A DNA stretch of 64,000 nt from SYLG01 sp965226945 (lineage in GTDB: Bacteria; Planctomycetota; Planctomycetia; Gemmatales; Gemmataceae), in the NCBI GenBank assembly GCA_965226945.1, contig OZ245717.1, forward strand, positions 2,976,001 to 3,040,000, written 5' to 3'. Shown piece after piece: positions 63,901-64,000 of this stretch. The translations under genes were made by a program, and so were the position numbers. The notes beneath the pieces were generated by a model. That model worked only from the letters and a program-made list of their open reading frames with translations. It did no database searches and had not been told where the DNA came from. How positions within the stretch are numbered: position 1 is the stretch's first letter; each line of letters begins with the position of its first letter.

Positions 63901-64000
63901 CGTCGCATTCGCTGGCGTACCGCAAGCCGGGACCACCACCGTTCAAGTTTATGATCTCGCAGACACCATTACTCCTCGGACGGAGTTCTCTGTCGAAGGG
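57992..64000 (+). CDS. giant protein with propeller-like repeats, 3' end outside window
   Basis: Open for at least 2,003 codons from ATG 57992 to the window edge. I translated it through and found no stop. The first 1,000 residues are beta-rich with many Pro and Trp residues. From about residue 850 onward, blade-like units with WD/WN endings occur (for example ADDGTAAVWDVEAAAVRQSI and EADGRISTWNAVTGSLVESL), suggesting one or more beta-propellers. It follows the 2,950-residue gene by three bases and must be co-translated with it. I see no signal peptide. Role unknown; it may be a structural or binding component of a large assembly. Confidence 0.8.
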   Translation, partial: MAIIRLTIRPGRMAAGSDTPRFLLNVDTNDLAPAQNGITTIKADAGKINHWANRASYLPRLLWNGADNIKIDAGVVINPPIDFNWRRYGPGNLDLTIHGTGRMTGNGTNRNLELLTGSVRLWSRLGFELVPRFINNFPNYQQWRESIWPEDRQDIAAVVFGSTSVAVEVRPDETQLNQPRRRLVLQRESPTHRLWRLESCYPQSPTLSADDIRTPEAIVDERRKVFFDLIGPPGFGDRLRIEDRPALDASGPEVFYLSTRTTADGSVREFSRPRFDVIFRDEDRSSAWTPQTLEVKLEGSGVTTFTLHDFDAVGRLRTSDELPNEPAQECKIQWSMSTDPDHPHPATTALTCPPLAATGSRPALATGEYLWQYAAVSPALPGSEVRPGWIRHQIPDPGPTRVVPRTRSLTGPLPVGGIAGGWSLEMIPAENETATTVSFAVKKRAGSTTTVTLRTYAAGVTALSPPLWMYASPLPAGPAVPAVKTLERENGASLLVSARLQFAVVPPRGSGPRLALEFNAAGTSADLVPDGGAITVWHPYRHVALVEPVSAGAPNLRQVRDAETGRTVIDRDPTHGLTGWSLPRFRFNGNQTLETVVGGVAAPLRAQLHGAMATAPWVLCEDSPAGSANRRSLHHRNLILEPGEFAAAGADRFAGGRVDGIAANLTDFLEAVRDPYTIAAADLKAAPSPPSKLVHWCPGAVLREDLRVRLQLPAGTPPLHDRWPKLKLQPIDQTLQVLYRDATHPPSPPPHHWLTFDLRWITTAVRPQFEVRAPQQGISGRWSRTRNGSVPLLFDGTAMTAAALTEFGAAEAWFVAGDAAGALVVSDHLRRRELARRDLGEAAIAVKAAEIAGTRFVTAVGARGRFLAWDAAFDPISVTLPPAPTVDAALEVIGNGILIAALQVEPPQDGALRLWLWNPAAASDVNNPSRIDANLPHLTVDDASWMAVTPDATGFWIALSHPAQSAVVRAIRNGQAWTYSTFNFPAPTGAIALEASNGLTIATLAPDGLSYQLWTVTGAALTPLPTGNRTLTAAAVRVAVGRGEMTAAEIIVAVADASGNVDVRWGAMHRDASGIVDVSWSAMHRTFRPHAGAIAAMMCQNATYPASHDGTGVRRSVIVSAADDGTAAVWDVEAAAVRQSISTRRQVYDNLGALRSVTVSETMTRPGLKAEPVDDTAPGVDPNSTYAGPDGLIVLTLDPENAFRCISGDAQDRTSIYMSFTAMRLRRASDGRWHPDRGRVDPADPLRPQLALSVSRGDPGTYCSFARALATGPPSGSAALDTMPRLAGVPIHVTKLDWITFATSRGRPDFSQPTGMAFEAVLPDPRRLPPTAGPDEIARAVEAAWSSGARITVVLQAGGSADFVLDSVSHAQPLVWDLEPGDSPAAVPGQLVRLTASARLAADSATGRPTLLLDLDPDKCAVEVLNGRTALRDRLTLQSGVTPDGGFGFETLRNDPVGQSILPFNLGTAVRRFRPNAVVIAASDEGLLVAAETTRISTYELATYELATAAPLSRSTLNFAPRHVAAGNWPAPLLVALAGRGCHIHDPHLDAQYRPGRPDPSAGTEVADVPDAILSGTEFTAGFVTPETGEIFLGEADGRISTWNAVTGSLVESLDVLAGVVSALAVDPNFVAAAEEGSRRIVLLNRTTANGLVLYTSKPTATPAPVHRMSLATNNVANTIGLVAVSRTAIAAWTIPIPATGRNPQFNDVSLPAVEDALAFDQDFLIVTASEVKFLNSGTVVDPAPGGRSRVAASRADNGRRIVVVAGGGFTTRVWIDPGTDTWTVVTPDLQIPVAAEVSSINITYWEGEFHVTISGDASDPVETWRVGTAVPINVATLNGLLAGGGVIDVPHAAVCRPGGIDLIDLSRGKVRLTLTTETDPKSACFIADAGTVKLLARGPDSVTAFSADASVVYTAPHEEPLHTLAVHGTQALMAGATKAIVWDAATAPVGVAPIEPAAVTSRAALYKTFVAFAGVPQAGTTTVQVYDLADTITPRTEFSVEG
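61157..61246 (+). repeat. two tandem 45-base units inside the giant gene
   Basis: Two in-frame copies (61157-61201 and 61202-61246) both start GATGCATCGGGAA and end GCGCAATGCACCG; they encode DASGNVDVRWGAMHR and DASGIVDVSWSAMHR. The part around GCGCAATGCACC resembles small palindromic dispersed repeats seen between genes in many bacteria. A second short tandem repeat (15 bases, encoding TYELA twice) is near 62487. Confidence 0.85.

Overview
The window most likely comes from a planctomycete. The supporting gene families are a cytochrome c/DUF1549/DUF1553 protein paired with a Tat-exported DUF1501 protein, two DUF1559 pseudopilins, an oversized Pro/Gly/Ala-rich IF-2 and a YugP-type peptidase. 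Codon use is GC-rich on both flanks, while part of the middle (about 30.3-46.9 kb) is visibly richer in A and T and carries an integrase and two insertion sequences.

Chromosomal part, 1-30.3 kb. A partial YjbQ gene and a small DMT-like membrane protein lead into the DUF1549/DUF1501 pair, an esterase and several small membrane proteins. A three-gene pseudopilin operon (minus strand, 12.4-9.8 kb) has a middle gene whose reading frame continues for 67 codons past an in-frame UGA. A six-gene minus-strand operon (17.5-12.7 kb) joins an EVE-domain protein, a DHH phosphoesterase, an unknown protein, a TusA-like protein, a DsrE-like protein and a TusA-MetE fusion. Housekeeping genes follow: glycosyltransferase, infB-DUF503-rbfA, an endonuclease III relative, a GxxExxY gene between inverted copies of its repeat, a cyclophilin lipoprotein, the SRP RNA and dnaX. 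dnaX contains a nine-A run followed by a hairpin and close stops in both alternative frames, so a short gamma-like product is likely. A tRNA-Ser(GGA) ends this part.

Island, 30.3-46.8 kb. A tyrosine recombinase and an excisionase-like gene lie beside the tRNA, as expected for an element integrated there. The cargo is on the minus strand. One module encodes DUF1257 (Ycf35-like), a coiled-coil protein, DUF2997, a Ycf46-like AAA+ ATPase and small partners, and hairpins with U-tracts sit just before several start codons. A second module encodes three GTPases (two dynamin/GTPase-like and one zinc-ribbon/membrane GTPase) and a protein with a C-terminal membrane anchor. An ISL3 element with an exact 8-bp target duplication has split one dynamin-like gene; removing it restores one 633-residue frame. 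A divergent XRE regulator has a C-box-like operator. A decayed IS3 element follows.

Giant-protein locus, 46.96-64 kb. Four tightly spaced plus-strand genes encode a 341-residue membrane protein, a 378-residue zinc metalloprotease-like protein (HExxHxxGxxD), a 2,950-residue protein and a protein of at least 2,003 residues with propeller-like repeats that runs off the window. I do not recognise this system. It and the GTPase/AAA+ island are the best candidates for undescribed biology here.
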